In this document: positions 27,453 through 37,187 of the stretch, piece after piece
How positions within the stretch are numbered: position 1 is the first letter of the stretch
How the letters are laid out: every line of letters starts with the position of its first letter
Origin: Zobellella taiwanensis
Lineage (GTDB): Bacteria; Pseudomonadota; Gammaproteobacteria; Enterobacterales; Aeromonadaceae
Assembly: GCF_003012795.1 (NCBI RefSeq)
Contig: NZ_PXYH01000014.1
Span: 32,560-96,559 of the forward strand
Direction of reading: 5' to 3'
Length of the DNA: 64,000 nucleotides
Position numbers and translations under genes: made by a program
Notes under the pieces: generated by a model
The model's database searches: none
Told to the model about the DNA's origin: nothing
What the model saw: the letters and a program-made list of their open reading frames with translations, nothing else

Positions 27453-28957
27453 GGCGTTTCTCCAATCATGAAAAAATCCTGGTTGCGGGCATAGTAGGCG
27501 GCGGCATAGTCCAGCTCGCCCCGGCTGTCGGCATACAGGGTCAGCAAGGGCTGGCCCCGGGCCAGGGCCTGGCCCAGCTTGGCATGCAGGCGCAGGCCGG
27601 CGGCCGGCGAGCTGGGCGCTCCCGCCAGCTTGGCCAGCCGGGCCAGGCGGCGGTTGTCCATGGCCAGCAGGGTGCCGCTGTGGGCAGCGCCCAACTCCCG
27701 TTGGAAGGCGGCGTCCGGGATTTCCTTGAGCCCGCCCTGGGCGTCGCAGATCCGGTGGAACTGCTGCCAGGCCTGGCCCGACAGCAGTATGTCCCTGGCC
27801 TGTACTTCGGTTTGTGCCAGGCTGCCGCGGCCGGCCATATTGAGCAGGTGGCTGGCCAGGAAGAGGGCGCGCTCGCGCAGATCGGCAGGGGCGTCGGCCT
27901 GGTTTTGCAGCACGGCCAGCACGTCCCTGGCCTCCTGGGCCGGACCCACGCCGAAGCCGACCGCCTGGTCGCCCCGGGTGATCAGGCAGCGCACCTTGAG
28001 CGCCAACGCCTGGCCCACGGTGTCGAACAGCCTGGCCATCTGCTCGGCCTGGGGCTGGCTGCGCACCTTGGCGGTGGGGCCTACGGGAATGTCAATCAGG
28101 GCGTGGGTGGAGCCGGCGGCAATTTTTTTGGACAGCACCGAGGCCACCATCTGGCCGGTGCCGTCGATGTCCAGGACGTGCTCAATGCGGATCAGCATGT
28201 CGTCCGCCGGGCTCAGGTTGACGGCGCCGCCCCAGGCCAGGCAGGCATTGACCTGACGCACCGTGGCCTGGATTTCTTCCAGCTCGAGGTGGACCCGGGT
28301 CAGCACTTCCATGGTGTCGGCGGTGCCCGAGGGGGAGGTAATGGCGCGGGACGAGGTTTTCGGCATGATCAGCCCGGCCGCGCTGGCGATGGCCACCACT
28401 ATAGGGGTGGTGCGGTTGCCGGGGACGCCGCCGATGCAGTGTTTGTCCATGCGCTGCAGTCGGTCGGGCCAGTGCAGCCGCTTGCCACTGGCGACCATGG
28501 CCCGGGTCAGGGCAATGACCTCGGCGGTATCGAGCCGCTCGACGCAGGCGGTGAGAAAGCTGGCAATCTGCATGTCCGAGTAACGGTGCAGGCTGATATC
28601 GGTGATGATGTCGCCGATTTCCGTATCCGACAGCCGGTTGCCGTAGATTTTTTTGCGCACCGCGCTCATGGAATGCAGCACCGGGGCGTGGCTCAGGGTC
28701 ACCGCCTCGCCACCCTTGAGCTCCAGGCGTTGCCAGGCGATGTGCGAAAACCCCACCCGGCCGGGCGGCAGTACCGCCTCGGTGACCACGTTGAGGGTGG
28801 CGATGATGGCGCGCTCGCCCAGGCTCAGCTGCAGGCGGGTGTTGGCATTGAAGCCTTCGGCGCGGCACACCTCGCAGTCGGCCCGCAGGAATACCACGGG
28901 CTCCTGGTGGGTATCTATTCCCATTTCGACGGCGATCAGGGCATGAGGTTCGGTCAT
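27449..28957 (-). CDS. Thymidine/AMP phosphorylase family protein (AMP-phosphorylase type)
   Basis: 502 aa, longer than classical DeoA (about 440) owing to an N-terminal domain of about 85 residues, as in archaeal AMP phosphorylase. The phosphate-binding loop reads DKHCIGGVPGNRTTP and is followed by KTSSRAITSPSGTADT, the AMP-phosphorylase pattern rather than DeoA's KHSTGGVGD. Expected reaction: NMP plus phosphate to nucleobase plus ribose 1,5-bisphosphate. Coupled to the PRPP-synthetase-like gene by a 4-bp overlap; no R15P isomerase or RuBisCO gene is nearby. Many annotation pipelines would call it thymidine phosphorylase. Confidence 0.85.
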   Translation of the reverse strand: MTEPHALIAVEMGIDTHQEPVVFLRADCEVCRAEGFNANTRLQLSLGERAIIATLNVVTEAVLPPGRVGFSHIAWQRLELKGGEAVTLSHAPVLHSMSAVRKKIYGNRLSDTEIGDIITDISLHRYSDMQIASFLTACVERLDTAEVIALTRAMVASGKRLHWPDRLQRMDKHCIGGVPGNRTTPIVVAIASAAGLIMPKTSSRAITSPSGTADTMEVLTRVHLELEEIQATVRQVNACLAWGGAVNLSPADDMLIRIEHVLDIDGTGQMVASVLSKKIAAGSTHALIDIPVGPTAKVRSQPQAEQMARLFDTVGQALALKVRCLITRGDQAVGFGVGPAQEARDVLAVLQNQADAPADLRERALFLASHLLNMAGRGSLAQTEVQARDILLSGQAWQQFHRICDAQGGLKEIPDAAFQRELGAAHSGTLLAMDNRRLARLAKLAGAPSSPAAGLRLHAKLGQALARGQPLLTLYADSRGELDYAAAYYARNQDFFMIGETP

Positions 28958-29156
28958 GGCAAATACCTTCGGCTGGGCTGCCGGATCAGTAGGGGAGCAG
29001 TCTCTGCTACAAGCCTAGCGCGCCCACGGGGCTCGTGCCCGGCGGCCGCGGCAGGCGCCGTATTTTCCGGCCCCGCCGCCCGTCCGGATCATGGCGAAGG
29101 GGCGCAACAGCGCTTAGGCTCTTGTTCAATGGAGCCTTTTACGCGAGAGCCGCAAC

Positions 29157-29825
29157 ATGCCCCCATCTCCGGATCCCCGCCTGCCGATCTATCGTACCCA
29201 GGGCCTGACCAAGGTCTACGGCAGCGGACCCTCGGCGGTGCACGCCCTGCGCGGGGTGGAGCTGACGCTGCCCGCGGGGGAGCTGGTGGTGTTGCTGGGC
29301 CCCTCCGGCAGCGGCAAGTCCACCCTGCTGAACCTGCTCGGCGGACTCGACGCCCCCAGCGGCGGCCGGATCTGGTTTTTCGAGCGGGAACTGACCGCCA
29401 TGGACGAGGCCCGCCTCACCCGCTACCGGCGGCGCCATGTGGGCTTTGTGTTCCAGCTCTACAACCTGATGCCCAGCCTGACCGCCCGGGAGAACGTCGA
29501 GCTGGTCACCGACATCGCCGAGCAGCCGCTGGACGCGGGCGAGGCCCTGCCCATGGTGGGGCTGGCGGCGCGGGCCGATCACTTTCCCGCTCAGCTCTCC
29601 GGCGGCGAGCAGCAGCGGGTGGCCATCGCCCGCGCTGTCGCCAAGCGGCCGACGGTGCTGTTCTGCGACGAGCCCACCGGCGCCCTCGACAGCCAGACCG
29701 GCCGCGCCGTGCTGCGGGTGTTGCAGCAGGTGAATCGCGAGCTCGGCACCACGGTGCTTATCGTGACCCACGCCGCCGCCACCGCCGCCATGGCCCACCG
29801 GGTGATCCACTTCTGGCGACCATGA
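29157..29825 (+). CDS. ABC transporter ATP-binding protein, probably 3'-truncated
   Basis: 222 aa of the LolD/MacB-type exporter ATPase group: Walker [11 protein letters not shown]-loop [13 protein letters not shown], signature [14 protein letters not shown], Walker [14 protein letters not shown]-loop VTHAAA. The family normally continues after MAxRVIxx with a short DGRI tail; here it stops at VIHFWRP and is immediately overlapped (ATGA) by a hemerythrin fragment. No permease gene follows, though these ATPases need an FtsX-like permease. A deletion joining ATPase and hemerythrin sequences is the simplest explanation. Confidence 0.8.
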   Translation: MPPSPDPRLPIYRTQGLTKVYGSGPSAVHALRGVELTLPAGELVVLLGPSGSGKSTLLNLLGGLDAPSGGRIWFFERELTAMDEARLTRYRRRHVGFVFQLYNLMPSLTARENVELVTDIAEQPLDAGEALPMVGLAARADHFPAQLSGGEQQRVAIARAVAKRPTVLFCDEPTGALDSQTGRAVLRVLQQVNRELGTTVLIVTHAAATAAMAHRVIHFWRP

Positions 29826-30010
29826 GCCACACCCACCGGGAAATCTACAAGGCGGTGCAGGGGCTGGAGCGCCTGGCCGCGGCGCTCGAGGCGCCGGACC
29901 TGGCATCGTCCGCCCTGCCCGAGCTGCAGCGAGCCCTGTACGCCCTCGACACCATACTGCGCCTGCATTTTGCCCAGGAAGAAGAGCTGTATCACAACCT
30001 GGCCGGATAA
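29822..30010 (+). pseudogene. Hemerythrin-like protein, C-terminal fragment
   Basis: 62-codon frame beginning [15 protein letters not shown] and ending [17 protein letters not shown]. The HREIY and [10 protein letters not shown] helices look like the last two helices of a hemerythrin HHE four-helix domain; the first half with its metal-binding His/Glu residues is absent. Full-length relatives are about 150-180 aa. Its ATG overlaps the ABC gene stop, so it may still be translated, but alone it cannot complete the four-helix di-iron site. Confidence 0.55.
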
Positions 30011-30128
30011 GCCCGGTCATCTCGCCCGGCGTGTGGATACCGGGCCGGGTATTTCCCCGTTGGCGTGGCGGAGCGGCCGGGGATGCTAAGATGGAGGTTG
30101 TATCCCGGCAACCGCAGGACAGTCCCCT

Positions 30129-30860
30129 ATGCTCCGTCCCCGTATCGCGCCCCACCAGCTCGGCCACCAGCACCAGCCTCTGGATGGCGACGAGCTGGGC
30201 GTGTTGTGCTGGAATACCCAGAAGCTGACCCTGACTCCCCGTTTTCATCTGTGCCTGGCAGGCCTGATGGCCCGTTTTCCCACTAACCTGCTGTTGTTGC
30301 AGGAGGCCAAGCTGGCCCTCAATGAACGCTTGCTGGAGGGCTGGTCCTATGCGGTGTCGCCCAATATCCAGACGCCGGCGCACCTGTTCGGGGTGCTTAC
30401 CGCCGGTCGTTGTGCCTTCGACGGCATCCAGCCCCTGCTCAGCCGCAGCCGCGAGCTGCGTTTTGCCACCCATAAAAGCCAGATCCTGACCCGCCATCCC
30501 CTGGGCGGGAATGCCGAGCTGCTGGTCGCCAATATCCATGCCATCAACTTTGTTCCCCACGGCCGCTTCCATGGCGAGATGGAACAGCTCAAGCGGGAAC
30601 TGCTGCGCCACCGGGGACCGCTGATCGTGGCCGGCGATTTCAATGTCTGGAGCCGGCAGCGCTGGCGCTACCTGCTGGAGTTTTGCCGGACCATGGGCCT
30701 GCGCCAGGCGGTGATGGCGGACGGCCACTACATCAAGCACTACCTGCGCCAGCCTCTCGACTTTATCTTCTACCGGGAATTGCAGCTGCGTTCGGCGACC
30801 GCCATCGATACCGATGTGGTCTCCGATCACAATCCTATCTACGCCCGTTTTTCCCTGTAA
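30129..30860 (+). CDS. Endonuclease/exonuclease/phosphatase (EEP) family protein
   Basis: 243 aa. EEP-fold motifs in order: VLCWNTQK, LLLQEAKL (metal-binding Glu), VANIHAINF, VAGDFNVWSRQRW (catalytic Asp/Asn), LDFIFYRE and the terminal SDHNPI Asp-His. It resembles YafD-like proteins of unknown substrate; nuclease and phosphodiesterase activities are both possible. No signal peptide. Ends 6 bp from the convergent ADP-ribosylglycohydrolase-like gene. Confidence 0.85.
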   Translation: MLRPRIAPHQLGHQHQPLDGDELGVLCWNTQKLTLTPRFHLCLAGLMARFPTNLLLLQEAKLALNERLLEGWSYAVSPNIQTPAHLFGVLTAGRCAFDGIQPLLSRSRELRFATHKSQILTRHPLGGNAELLVANIHAINFVPHGRFHGEMEQLKRELLRHRGPLIVAGDFNVWSRQRWRYLLEFCRTMGLRQAVMADGHYIKHYLRQPLDFIFYRELQLRSATAIDTDVVSDHNPIYARFSL

Positions 30861-30866
30861 CCGGCT

Positions 30867-31958
30867 TCAGTTTTCCTCCGTGGCCAACTGCTCCGCCAGC
30901 CGCCGGGCGAGCGCCAGCAAGGCATCGGCCTCGGCCAGCCCGTCGATAAAGCGCTGGGGGATGCCGGCCAGCCCCACCTGGGCTCCCACCAGGGTGCCGG
31001 TGAGCATGGCGCGGGCCTGGTTCTGGCCGCCGCCGTTGATGGCGTGCAGTACGGCGGCCTCGAAGTCGTCGTGGAAGCGGGCGGCCAGGTAGTAGGAGGC
31101 GGGCAGCAGGTGGTAGATGGCACAGGGCATGCCGTACACCAGCGAGACCTTCCAGGCCGGCTCGATGCGGATGGCGGGATCCTCGGCGGCCCTGGCCATG
31201 TAGGAGGGGGTGAGCAGGGCGTCCGGCGAGGCGAAGCGGCCGGCCCGGGGCGGCTCTGGTGCATGGGACGGCGGCGGTTGCAGCCGGTCGGCGGTGACGG
31301 CATGGAAGGGCAGCTCGCCGGTCCGGACCCGCGCCATCAGCTTGCCGGACAGGCCAGGGTCCAGCCTATGTCCCTGCACCAGCAGGCCGGTAACGGCGGC
31401 GAAGGCCACCGTCATCGCCACCAGGTTGTTGTCTATCTGGGTGAGCACCGTATTGGCCGCCACCGCCTCGGCCAGCCGGCGCGGCGAACGGGCGTGGCGC
31501 ACGGCGATGGCCAGGGTGCGCTCTATCGCCTCTGTGGTGTCGGCGAAGCCGCCGCAGCGGCCCCAGGGATGGCCTTCTTCCACCCGCTTGTGCCAGGCAT
31601 CGCGTATCGACTGGCTGGTGTAGCCGCCGGGGCCGGCGTGGGGCGTGCCGTCGAGCAGGGGAAAGAAGTCATGGTCCAGCCGCCAGCAGAAATCGGCCTC
31701 GTCGTAGTCGCCGCAGTCCACCAGGGAGGCCAGGGTCAGCTTGAGCAGCAGGCCGGCCTGGGAGAGTTCACCGGCCTTCAGGCCCTGGTGGTAGCGGCCG
31801 GGTTTGGGGGTGGTGTAGCCGTCGATCCAGTCGCCATGGTCTTGACGTAGCTCATCGAGGTCATAGTACCAGTGGGGGCCCACGCCCAATGCTTCGCCGA
31901 TAAAGGCGCCCATGAGGGCGCCGGCGGCACGGTCGGTGAGGGAGGAAGAAAGGGTCAT
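30867..31958 (-). CDS. ADP-ribosylglycohydrolase-fold protein with degenerate metal motifs
   Basis: 363 aa. The N-terminal GALMGAFIGEALGVG (residues 13-27) is the family entry motif, and the overall helical pattern fits. Active DraG/ARH enzymes bind two Mg ions through an early T-D-D triad and a late GG-D-x-D-T; here the late motif is GGGQNQARA (about residue 308) and no clear TDD triad is found. Hydrolase activity on ADP-ribose is therefore doubtful; crystallin-like ADP-ribosylglycohydrolase relatives have similar losses. Single gene, reading away from ppc's 3' end side on the same strand. Confidence 0.75.
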   Translation of the reverse strand: MTLSSSLTDRAAGALMGAFIGEALGVGPHWYYDLDELRQDHGDWIDGYTTPKPGRYHQGLKAGELSQAGLLLKLTLASLVDCGDYDEADFCWRLDHDFFPLLDGTPHAGPGGYTSQSIRDAWHKRVEEGHPWGRCGGFADTTEAIERTLAIAVRHARSPRRLAEAVAANTVLTQIDNNLVAMTVAFAAVTGLLVQGHRLDPGLSGKLMARVRTGELPFHAVTADRLQPPPSHAPEPPRAGRFASPDALLTPSYMARAAEDPAIRIEPAWKVSLVYGMPCAIYHLLPASYYLAARFHDDFEAAVLHAINGGGQNQARAMLTGTLVGAQVGLAGIPQRFIDGLAEADALLALARRLAEQLATEEN

Positions 31959-32027
31959 GGCGGAGCTCCGGTGGCCAGGGTCTCCTTAGTGTAGAAGCCC
32001 TGGCCATTTCCTGGCGCGCCGGCGGGA

Positions 32028-34649
32028 TCAACCGGTGTTGCGCATGCCCGCTGCCACCCCGGCGATGGTCACCATCAGCGCCTGGTCCAGCACCGGGTGG
32101 ATTTCGCCCTGCTGGCGGGAACGCTTGAGCAGTTCGGCCTGCAGCACGTTGAGCGGATCCGTGTAGGGGTTGCGCAGCTTGATGGATTCCTTGATCCAGG
32201 GCTGGTCGGAGAGCAGCTCGGCCTCTTCCTTCAGTTGCAGGATAAGCTCCATGCTTGCCTTCAGCTCTTCCCGCAGGCGCGTGCCCAGGGGCTTGAGCGC
32301 TTCCGGCACCAGCACGCTGTCGTAGTAGGCGGCCAGGCCCAGGTCGGCCTTGAGAAACACCATCTCCAGCATGTCCAGGCGGGCGCGGAAGAAGGGCCAG
32401 CGTTTGTTCATCGCCACCAGGGTGCTTTCGTGGCCGTCCTCGATGGCCCGCTCCAGCCCCTTGTGGGCGCCCAGCCAGGCGGGCAGCATCAGCCGGTTTT
32501 GGGTCCAGGCGAAGATCCAGGGGATGGCGCGCAGGCTTTCCACCCCGCCGTTGGGCTTGCGCTTGGCCGGACGCGAGCCCAGCGGCAGCTTGCCCAGCTC
32601 CAGCTCGGGGGTGGCGGCGCGGAAATAGGGCACGAAGTCGGGCTCGCCGCGGATCAGCGAGCGGTAATGATCGCAGGAGACCCGGGCCATGGTGTCCATC
32701 AGCTCGCGCCACTGGGGTTCGGGCTCCGGCGGCGGCAGCAGGTTGGCCTCGAGCACGGCGCTGGCGTAGAGCGCCAGGCTGTCGATGGCCACCTGGGGCA
32801 GGCCGAACTTGAAGCGGATCATCTCGCCCTGTTCGGTGACCCGCAGGCCGCCCAGGGTGGAGCCGGGCGGTTGCGCCAGGATCGCCTGGCGGGCGGGGCC
32901 GCCGCCCCGGCCCAGGCTGCCGCCCCGGCCGTGGAACAGGGTCAGCTTGACCTGCTCTTTCGCGCTCAGGTTCACCAGTTGTTCCATGGCGCTGTACTGG
33001 GCCCAGCCGGCGGCCAGCATGCCCGCGTCCTTGGCGGAGTCGGAATAACCGATCATCACGTACTGGTGGCCCTGCAGGTAGCCGCGGTACCAGGGCAGGG
33101 CATACAGCTGCTCGATCACCTCGGCGCCCCGGTTGAGGTCGTCCAGGGTTTCGAACAGCGGCGCCACCGGCAGCGGGAAGTCGACGCCGGCTTCCTTCAG
33201 CAGCAGCTGTACCGCCAGCACGTCGGAGGGGGCGCCGGCCATGGAGATGATGTAGATGCCGAAGGCATCGCGGGGGTGCTCGGCGATGACCCTGCAGGTG
33301 TCCAGCACTTCCCTGGTGTCATCCGAGGGCTGCCACTGGCGCGGCAGCAGCGGCCGGCGGGAATTGAGTTCGTTGAGCAGGAAGGCCTGCTTGTCGGATT
33401 CGCTCCATTCGGCGTAGTCGCCCAGGCCCAGGTAGCGGGTGATCTCGGCCAGGGCCTGGGTGTGGCGGTCGCCGTCCTGGCGGACGTCGAGCTTGAGCAG
33501 GTGGATGCCGAAGCAGGCGACCTTGCGGATCACGTCCAGCAGCAGGCCGTCGGCAATCAGCCCCAGGCCGCATTCGTGCAGGGAGCGGTAGCACAGCTCC
33601 AGGGGTTCACGCAGCTGTTCGGTGCTGGTGATCAGATCCCGGGCGTCGGTCTTCTGGCCCTGCACCCTGGCGTTGAGGTGCATCAGGGTCTCGCGCAGAT
33701 CTTCCCGCAGCCGGCGCAGTATGGCCCGGTAGGGCTCGTCGCTCTCGCCGCTCTGGATGTAGAGTTCGCGGCTGGCTTCCGACATGGACAGCTCGGACAC
33801 CAGTTCCTGAATGTCGGCGAGGAACAGGGAACTGGCCATCCAGCGGCCGAGCAGCAGCACTTCCCGGGTGACCTTGGCGGTGACAAAGGGGTTGCCGTCC
33901 CGATCGCCGCCCATCCAGGAAGCGAAGCGCACCGGCGCGGCGTCCAGCGGCAGGCGCACGCCCAGGTGGTCGTGCAACTGCCGGTCGAGCTGGCGGATGA
34001 ATTTGGGCAGGGCCGGCCAGAGGCTGTTTTCGATCACCGCGAAGCCCCATTTTGCCTCGTCCACCGGGGTGGGCCGCTGGGAGCGAATTTCGTTGCTGTG
34101 CCAGGCCTGGGCGATCAACTGCTCGATCCGGGTCAGGATCTCCGCTTTTTCCGGCTCGGGCAGATCCAGCTCCAGGGCGGCCAGGCAGTCGTTGAGCTGC
34201 ACGTGCTTGTGGATAAAGGTGCGGCGGGTGACTTCGGTGGGGTGGGCGGTGAGCACCAGCTCGATGTCCAGGGCGGCCACCGCCTCCTTGATGCGGTTGT
34301 CGTCGAGGTTGGCGCCCTTGAGCCGCTCGAACACCTGGTGCAGCGGGCTGGGGCCGGCGCTGCGCTGGTACTCCCGGGAAATGGTATGGAACTGCTCGGC
34401 CACGTTGGCCAGGTTGAGGAACTGGCTGAAGGCGCGGGCCACCGGCAGCAGCTCATCGTCACTCAGGTTTTTCAGGGTGCCGAGCAGCCGCTCCCGGTCG
34501 TCGGGATTGCCCTGGCGGGCCGATTTGGCCAATTGGCGGATGGTTTCTATCTTGTCGAGAAAAGCCTGGCCGTGGTGGGTCTTGATGGTGTCGCCGAGCA
34601 ACTGGCCCAGCAGGCCGACGTTGGCCCTGAGTGCCGCATGATTATCCAT
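32028..34649 (-). CDS. ppc: Phosphoenolpyruvate carboxylase
   Basis: Anaplerotic enzyme: PEP plus bicarbonate to oxaloacetate. 873 aa (E. coli 883). Diagnostic motifs: [12 protein letters not shown] (catalytic His), [14 protein letters not shown], the mobile loop [15 protein letters not shown], and the C-terminal MRNTG carrying the conserved Asn-Thr-Gly end. Bicarbonate may come from Can (2542-3192). It is downstream of argE on the same strand with a 116-bp gap containing a perfect hairpin, the ppc-argE proximity also seen in E. coli. Confidence 0.97.
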   Translation of the reverse strand: MDNHAALRANVGLLGQLLGDTIKTHHGQAFLDKIETIRQLAKSARQGNPDDRERLLGTLKNLSDDELLPVARAFSQFLNLANVAEQFHTISREYQRSAGPSPLHQVFERLKGANLDDNRIKEAVAALDIELVLTAHPTEVTRRTFIHKHVQLNDCLAALELDLPEPEKAEILTRIEQLIAQAWHSNEIRSQRPTPVDEAKWGFAVIENSLWPALPKFIRQLDRQLHDHLGVRLPLDAAPVRFASWMGGDRDGNPFVTAKVTREVLLLGRWMASSLFLADIQELVSELSMSEASRELYIQSGESDEPYRAILRRLREDLRETLMHLNARVQGQKTDARDLITSTEQLREPLELCYRSLHECGLGLIADGLLLDVIRKVACFGIHLLKLDVRQDGDRHTQALAEITRYLGLGDYAEWSESDKQAFLLNELNSRRPLLPRQWQPSDDTREVLDTCRVIAEHPRDAFGIYIISMAGAPSDVLAVQLLLKEAGVDFPLPVAPLFETLDDLNRGAEVIEQLYALPWYRGYLQGHQYVMIGYSDSAKDAGMLAAGWAQYSAMEQLVNLSAKEQVKLTLFHGRGGSLGRGGGPARQAILAQPPGSTLGGLRVTEQGEMIRFKFGLPQVAIDSLALYASAVLEANLLPPPEPEPQWRELMDTMARVSCDHYRSLIRGEPDFVPYFRAATPELELGKLPLGSRPAKRKPNGGVESLRAIPWIFAWTQNRLMLPAWLGAHKGLERAIEDGHESTLVAMNKRWPFFRARLDMLEMVFLKADLGLAAYYDSVLVPEALKPLGTRLREELKASMELILQLKEEAELLSDQPWIKESIKLRNPYTDPLNVLQAELLKRSRQQGEIHPVLDQALMVTIAGVAAGMRNTG

Positions 34650-34725
34650 ATCTGCCTCTGATTTTTGTTAATTAATTACAAGAATTATGATTAACCAGAA
34701 TTTATCTAGCCATTTTTCCCGGTTC

Positions 34726-34752
34726 CGGTCAATCCCGCTTCGGGATTGACCG
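34726..34752. repeat. Perfect hairpin between argE and ppc
   Basis: CGGTCAATCCCG-CTT-CGGGATTGACCG: a perfect 12-bp stem with a 3-nt loop, 14 bp beyond the argE stop. Neither strand has a T-run right after the stem, so it is not a canonical intrinsic terminator; it could stabilise the argE 3' end or be a remnant of a repeat. Confidence 0.55.
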
Positions 34753-34765
34753 AAAATTCTGTAAT

Positions 34766-35917
34766 TTATTTACTTAAGCAGAAGCGTTTGACCAGATGTT
34801 GCAGCACCTGGACGGTAGGGGTGACGAAGGACAGATCCAGGTATTCGTCGGGCTGGTGGGCCTGGGCGATATGGCCGGGACCCAGCACTATGGTCTGGCA
34901 GCCCAGTTGCTGGATGAAGGGCGCCTCGGTGCAGTAGTTCACCGCTTCCGCCGGGTGGCCGGTGATCTCGGCGGCGGCCCGGACCAGCTCGGCGTCGGGG
35001 TCGGTGCCGTAGGCGGGAATGGGCTCGTGCAGGTGGCTCACCTCCACCGCATCCGGATACTGCTCCCTGATGGGCTCAAGGGCGTGGTGCAGCAGCCCCA
35101 TCAGTTCGTCGGGGCCGACCCCGGGGATGGGCCTCATGTCGAAGTGCAGCTCGCAGCAGGCGCAAATGCGGTTAGGGCTATCGCCGCCATGGATATGGCC
35201 CAGGTTGAGGGTGGGCTGGGGCACCTTGAAATGGGGGTTGGCGTACTTCTCCTTGAGCTGGCGCTGCAGGTCGAGCAGCCGGCCCATCACCTGGTGCATG
35301 ATTTCCAGGGCGTTGAGGCCGTTGGCCGGATCCGAGCTGTGGCCGCTCCTGCCGGTGATGCGGATGGCTTCCGACATATGGCCCTTGTGCATCATCACCG
35401 GCACCAGGCCGGTGGGCTCGCCGATCACCGCGTAATCGGGCTTGATGGCCAAGGCGCCAGCGATGGCCCGGGCGCCGGCCATGGTGGTTTCCTCGTCGGC
35501 GGTGGCGAGGATGCGGATGGGCTTGTCGAGCTGGCTCAGATCCAGGTCCTTCAGCGCTTCCACAATAAAGGCAAAGAAGCCCTTCATGTCGATGGTGCCC
35601 AGGCCATAGAGGCGGTTGCCTTCCTCGGTGAGCTTAAAGGGGTCCTTGTTCCAGCGGCCCGGGTCGAAGGGCACCGTATCGGTGTGGCCGGCCAGCAGCA
35701 GGCCGCCGTCACCGCTGCCCCTGGTGGCCAGCAGGTTGAACTTGCCGGGCAGATCGGGCAGTTCGGTCACTTCCACCTCGAAGCCGAGCTGGCTGAACCA
35801 GTCCGCCAGCAGGCGAATGACCTGTTCATTGCTCTGGTCCCAGCTGGGATCCGTGCTGCTGATGGAGGGCAGGGCGATGATGCTACGGTACATGTCCAGC
35901 AGATTGGGCGATTTCAT
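34766..35917 (-). CDS. argE: Acetylornithine deacetylase
   Basis: M20-family zinc peptidase-like enzyme hydrolysing N-acetylornithine to ornithine. 383 aa with the metal-binding [12 protein letters not shown], the catalytic Glu region [26 protein letters not shown] and a dimerisation domain around [12 protein letters not shown]. Divergent from argCBFGH across a 253-bp region with tandem ARG-box-like sequences, the classical argE/argCBH control arrangement. Having argE together with a GNAT-fused ArgH means the linear acetyl cycle is used rather than an ArgJ recycling route. Confidence 0.95.
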   Translation of the reverse strand: MKSPNLLDMYRSIIALPSISSTDPSWDQSNEQVIRLLADWFSQLGFEVEVTELPDLPGKFNLLATRGSGDGGLLLAGHTDTVPFDPGRWNKDPFKLTEEGNRLYGLGTIDMKGFFAFIVEALKDLDLSQLDKPIRILATADEETTMAGARAIAGALAIKPDYAVIGEPTGLVPVMMHKGHMSEAIRITGRSGHSSDPANGLNALEIMHQVMGRLLDLQRQLKEKYANPHFKVPQPTLNLGHIHGGDSPNRICACCELHFDMRPIPGVGPDELMGLLHHALEPIREQYPDAVEVSHLHEPIPAYGTDPDAELVRAAAEITGHPAEAVNYCTEAPFIQQLGCQTIVLGPGHIAQAHQPDEYLDLSFVTPTVQVLQHLVKRFCLSK

Positions 35918-35939
35918 GGGATCTCCGTCGGGATTTTAT

Positions 35940-35974
35940 CTAATTTAAATTCAACACAATTGCATAAATATGTT
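35940..35974. promoter_or_regulatory. Tandem ARG boxes (ArgR operator) between argE and argC
   Basis: CTAATTTAAATTCA (35940-35953, 8 of 10 conserved half-site bases of TGAAT-N4-ATTCA) and TGCATAAATATGTT (35961-35974, 6 of 10). Their centres are exactly 21 bp apart, the spacing of paired ARG boxes bound by an ArgR hexamer. They lie 23-57 bp upstream of argE, so argE repression is the direct expectation; argC may be affected too. Confidence 0.6.
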
Positions 35975-36145
35975 TTTATTGCTAGGCTGCGGACTTGTCA
36001 TTATCCGGGTAACTAGCGTAACAGATGGCCATGTATTTCCCCTCCTCACCACAGCGACGACGACGGCCTGTCAGAGCCTTTTCACTAGGGTGACACAAGC
36101 CCTGAAAACACGCTAGGCTGAAGCCTGCCTGTCCCCATACCAAGC

Positions 36146-36159
36146 TGAATCGATATTAA
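36146..36159. promoter_or_regulatory. Single ARG-box-like site at argC
   Basis: TGAATCGATATTAA matches 9 of 10 half-site bases of the ARG box, 11 bp before the argC start. No partner at 21-bp spacing is visible, so binding would be weaker unless cooperative with the upstream pair. Confidence 0.4.
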
Positions 36160-36170
36160 CGGATACGACC

Positions 36171-37184
36171 ATGTTGAAAGCTGCAATCATTGGTGCCAGC
36201 GGTTACACCGGAGCCGAACTGGCCGGTTTGATCCAGGACCACCCCCATCTGACCCTGGCCGGACTCTATGTGTCCAACGGCAGTCTGGATGCCCACAAAC
36301 CCTTTTCCAGCCTGCATCCGCGCTGGCGCGGACAGATCGATCTGCCGTTGCTGCCCCTGGACGACGAAGCCATCAGTCGCATTCATACCGAGGCGGATCT
36401 GGTGCTGCTGGCCACCGCCCATGAGGTGAGTCACGACCTGGCCCCCGGCTTCCTGGCCAAGGGCCTGCCCGTCTTCGACCTCTCCGGTGCCTTCCGGGTG
36501 CCCGGTGAGGGTTTCTACGACCGTTTCTACGGTTTTTCCCATCAGCACGGCGACTGGCTGGCCAAGGCCGCTTACGGTCTGGCCGAGTGGAACCAGGAGG
36601 CGATCAAGGCGGCCCAACTGATAGCGGTGCCCGGTTGTTACCCCACTGCCTCGCTCAGCGCGCTCAAGCCGCTGCAGCAGGCAGGGCTTGTCGCCGAGGG
36701 TACCCGCCCCATCATCAGCGCCGTATCCGGCGTCAGCGGGGCCGGGCGCAAGGCCAGCATGAACAACAGCTTCTGCGAGGTCAGCCTCAAGCCTTACGGC
36801 GTGTTCAACCATCGCCACCAGCCGGAGATCAGCCACCACCTGGGCCAGCAGGTGGTGTTCCAGCCGCACCTGGGCAACTTTATCCGCGGCATCCTGGCCA
36901 CCGTCTATGTGCAATTGAAGGACGGCGTGAGCGATGAACAGATCGCCGCCGCCTACCACCAGGCCTACGATGGCCAGAACATAGTGCGCCTGGCGGGCCA
37001 GTGGCCCCAGATCAACGACGTGGCCGGTACCCCCTTCTGCGATCTGCACTGGGGCCGGGACGGCAACCAGCTGATCGTGGTGTCGGCCATCGACAATTTG
37101 CTGAAAGGAGCGGCCAGCCAGGCCATCCAGTGCATCAACATTCATCAGGGATTCTCGCCGGTGGCGGGGCTGATCAAGGAGTAA
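36171..37184 (+). CDS. argC: N-acetyl-gamma-glutamyl-phosphate reductase
   Basis: NADPH-dependent third step of arginine synthesis. 337 aa with the Rossmann start [17 protein letters not shown], the catalytic Cys in [16 protein letters not shown], and [11 protein letters not shown]. First gene of argCBFG-H; argB follows after 3 bp. Confidence 0.96.
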   Translation: MLKAAIIGASGYTGAELAGLIQDHPHLTLAGLYVSNGSLDAHKPFSSLHPRWRGQIDLPLLPLDDEAISRIHTEADLVLLATAHEVSHDLAPGFLAKGLPVFDLSGAFRVPGEGFYDRFYGFSHQHGDWLAKAAYGLAEWNQEAIKAAQLIAVPGCYPTASLSALKPLQQAGLVAEGTRPIISAVSGVSGAGRKASMNNSFCEVSLKPYGVFNHRHQPEISHHLGQQVVFQPHLGNFIRGILATVYVQLKDGVSDEQIAAAYHQAYDGQNIVRLAGQWPQINDVAGTPFCDLHWGRDGNQLIVVSAIDNLLKGAASQAIQCINIHQGFSPVAGLIKE

Positions 37185-37187
37185 GCT

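Noticed and set aside
27140..29821. Long plus-strand frame running into the hemerythrin fragment
   Set aside because: Mostly a shadow of the PRPP-synthetase-like and phosphorylase genes; only its last 62 codons (from 29822) resemble a protein family and are listed separately.
32097..34661. Very long open frame antisense to ppc
   Set aside because: High GC keeps the opposite strand open; the translated sequence is low-complexity Gly/Gln/Val-rich with no domain, while ppc itself is unmistakable.
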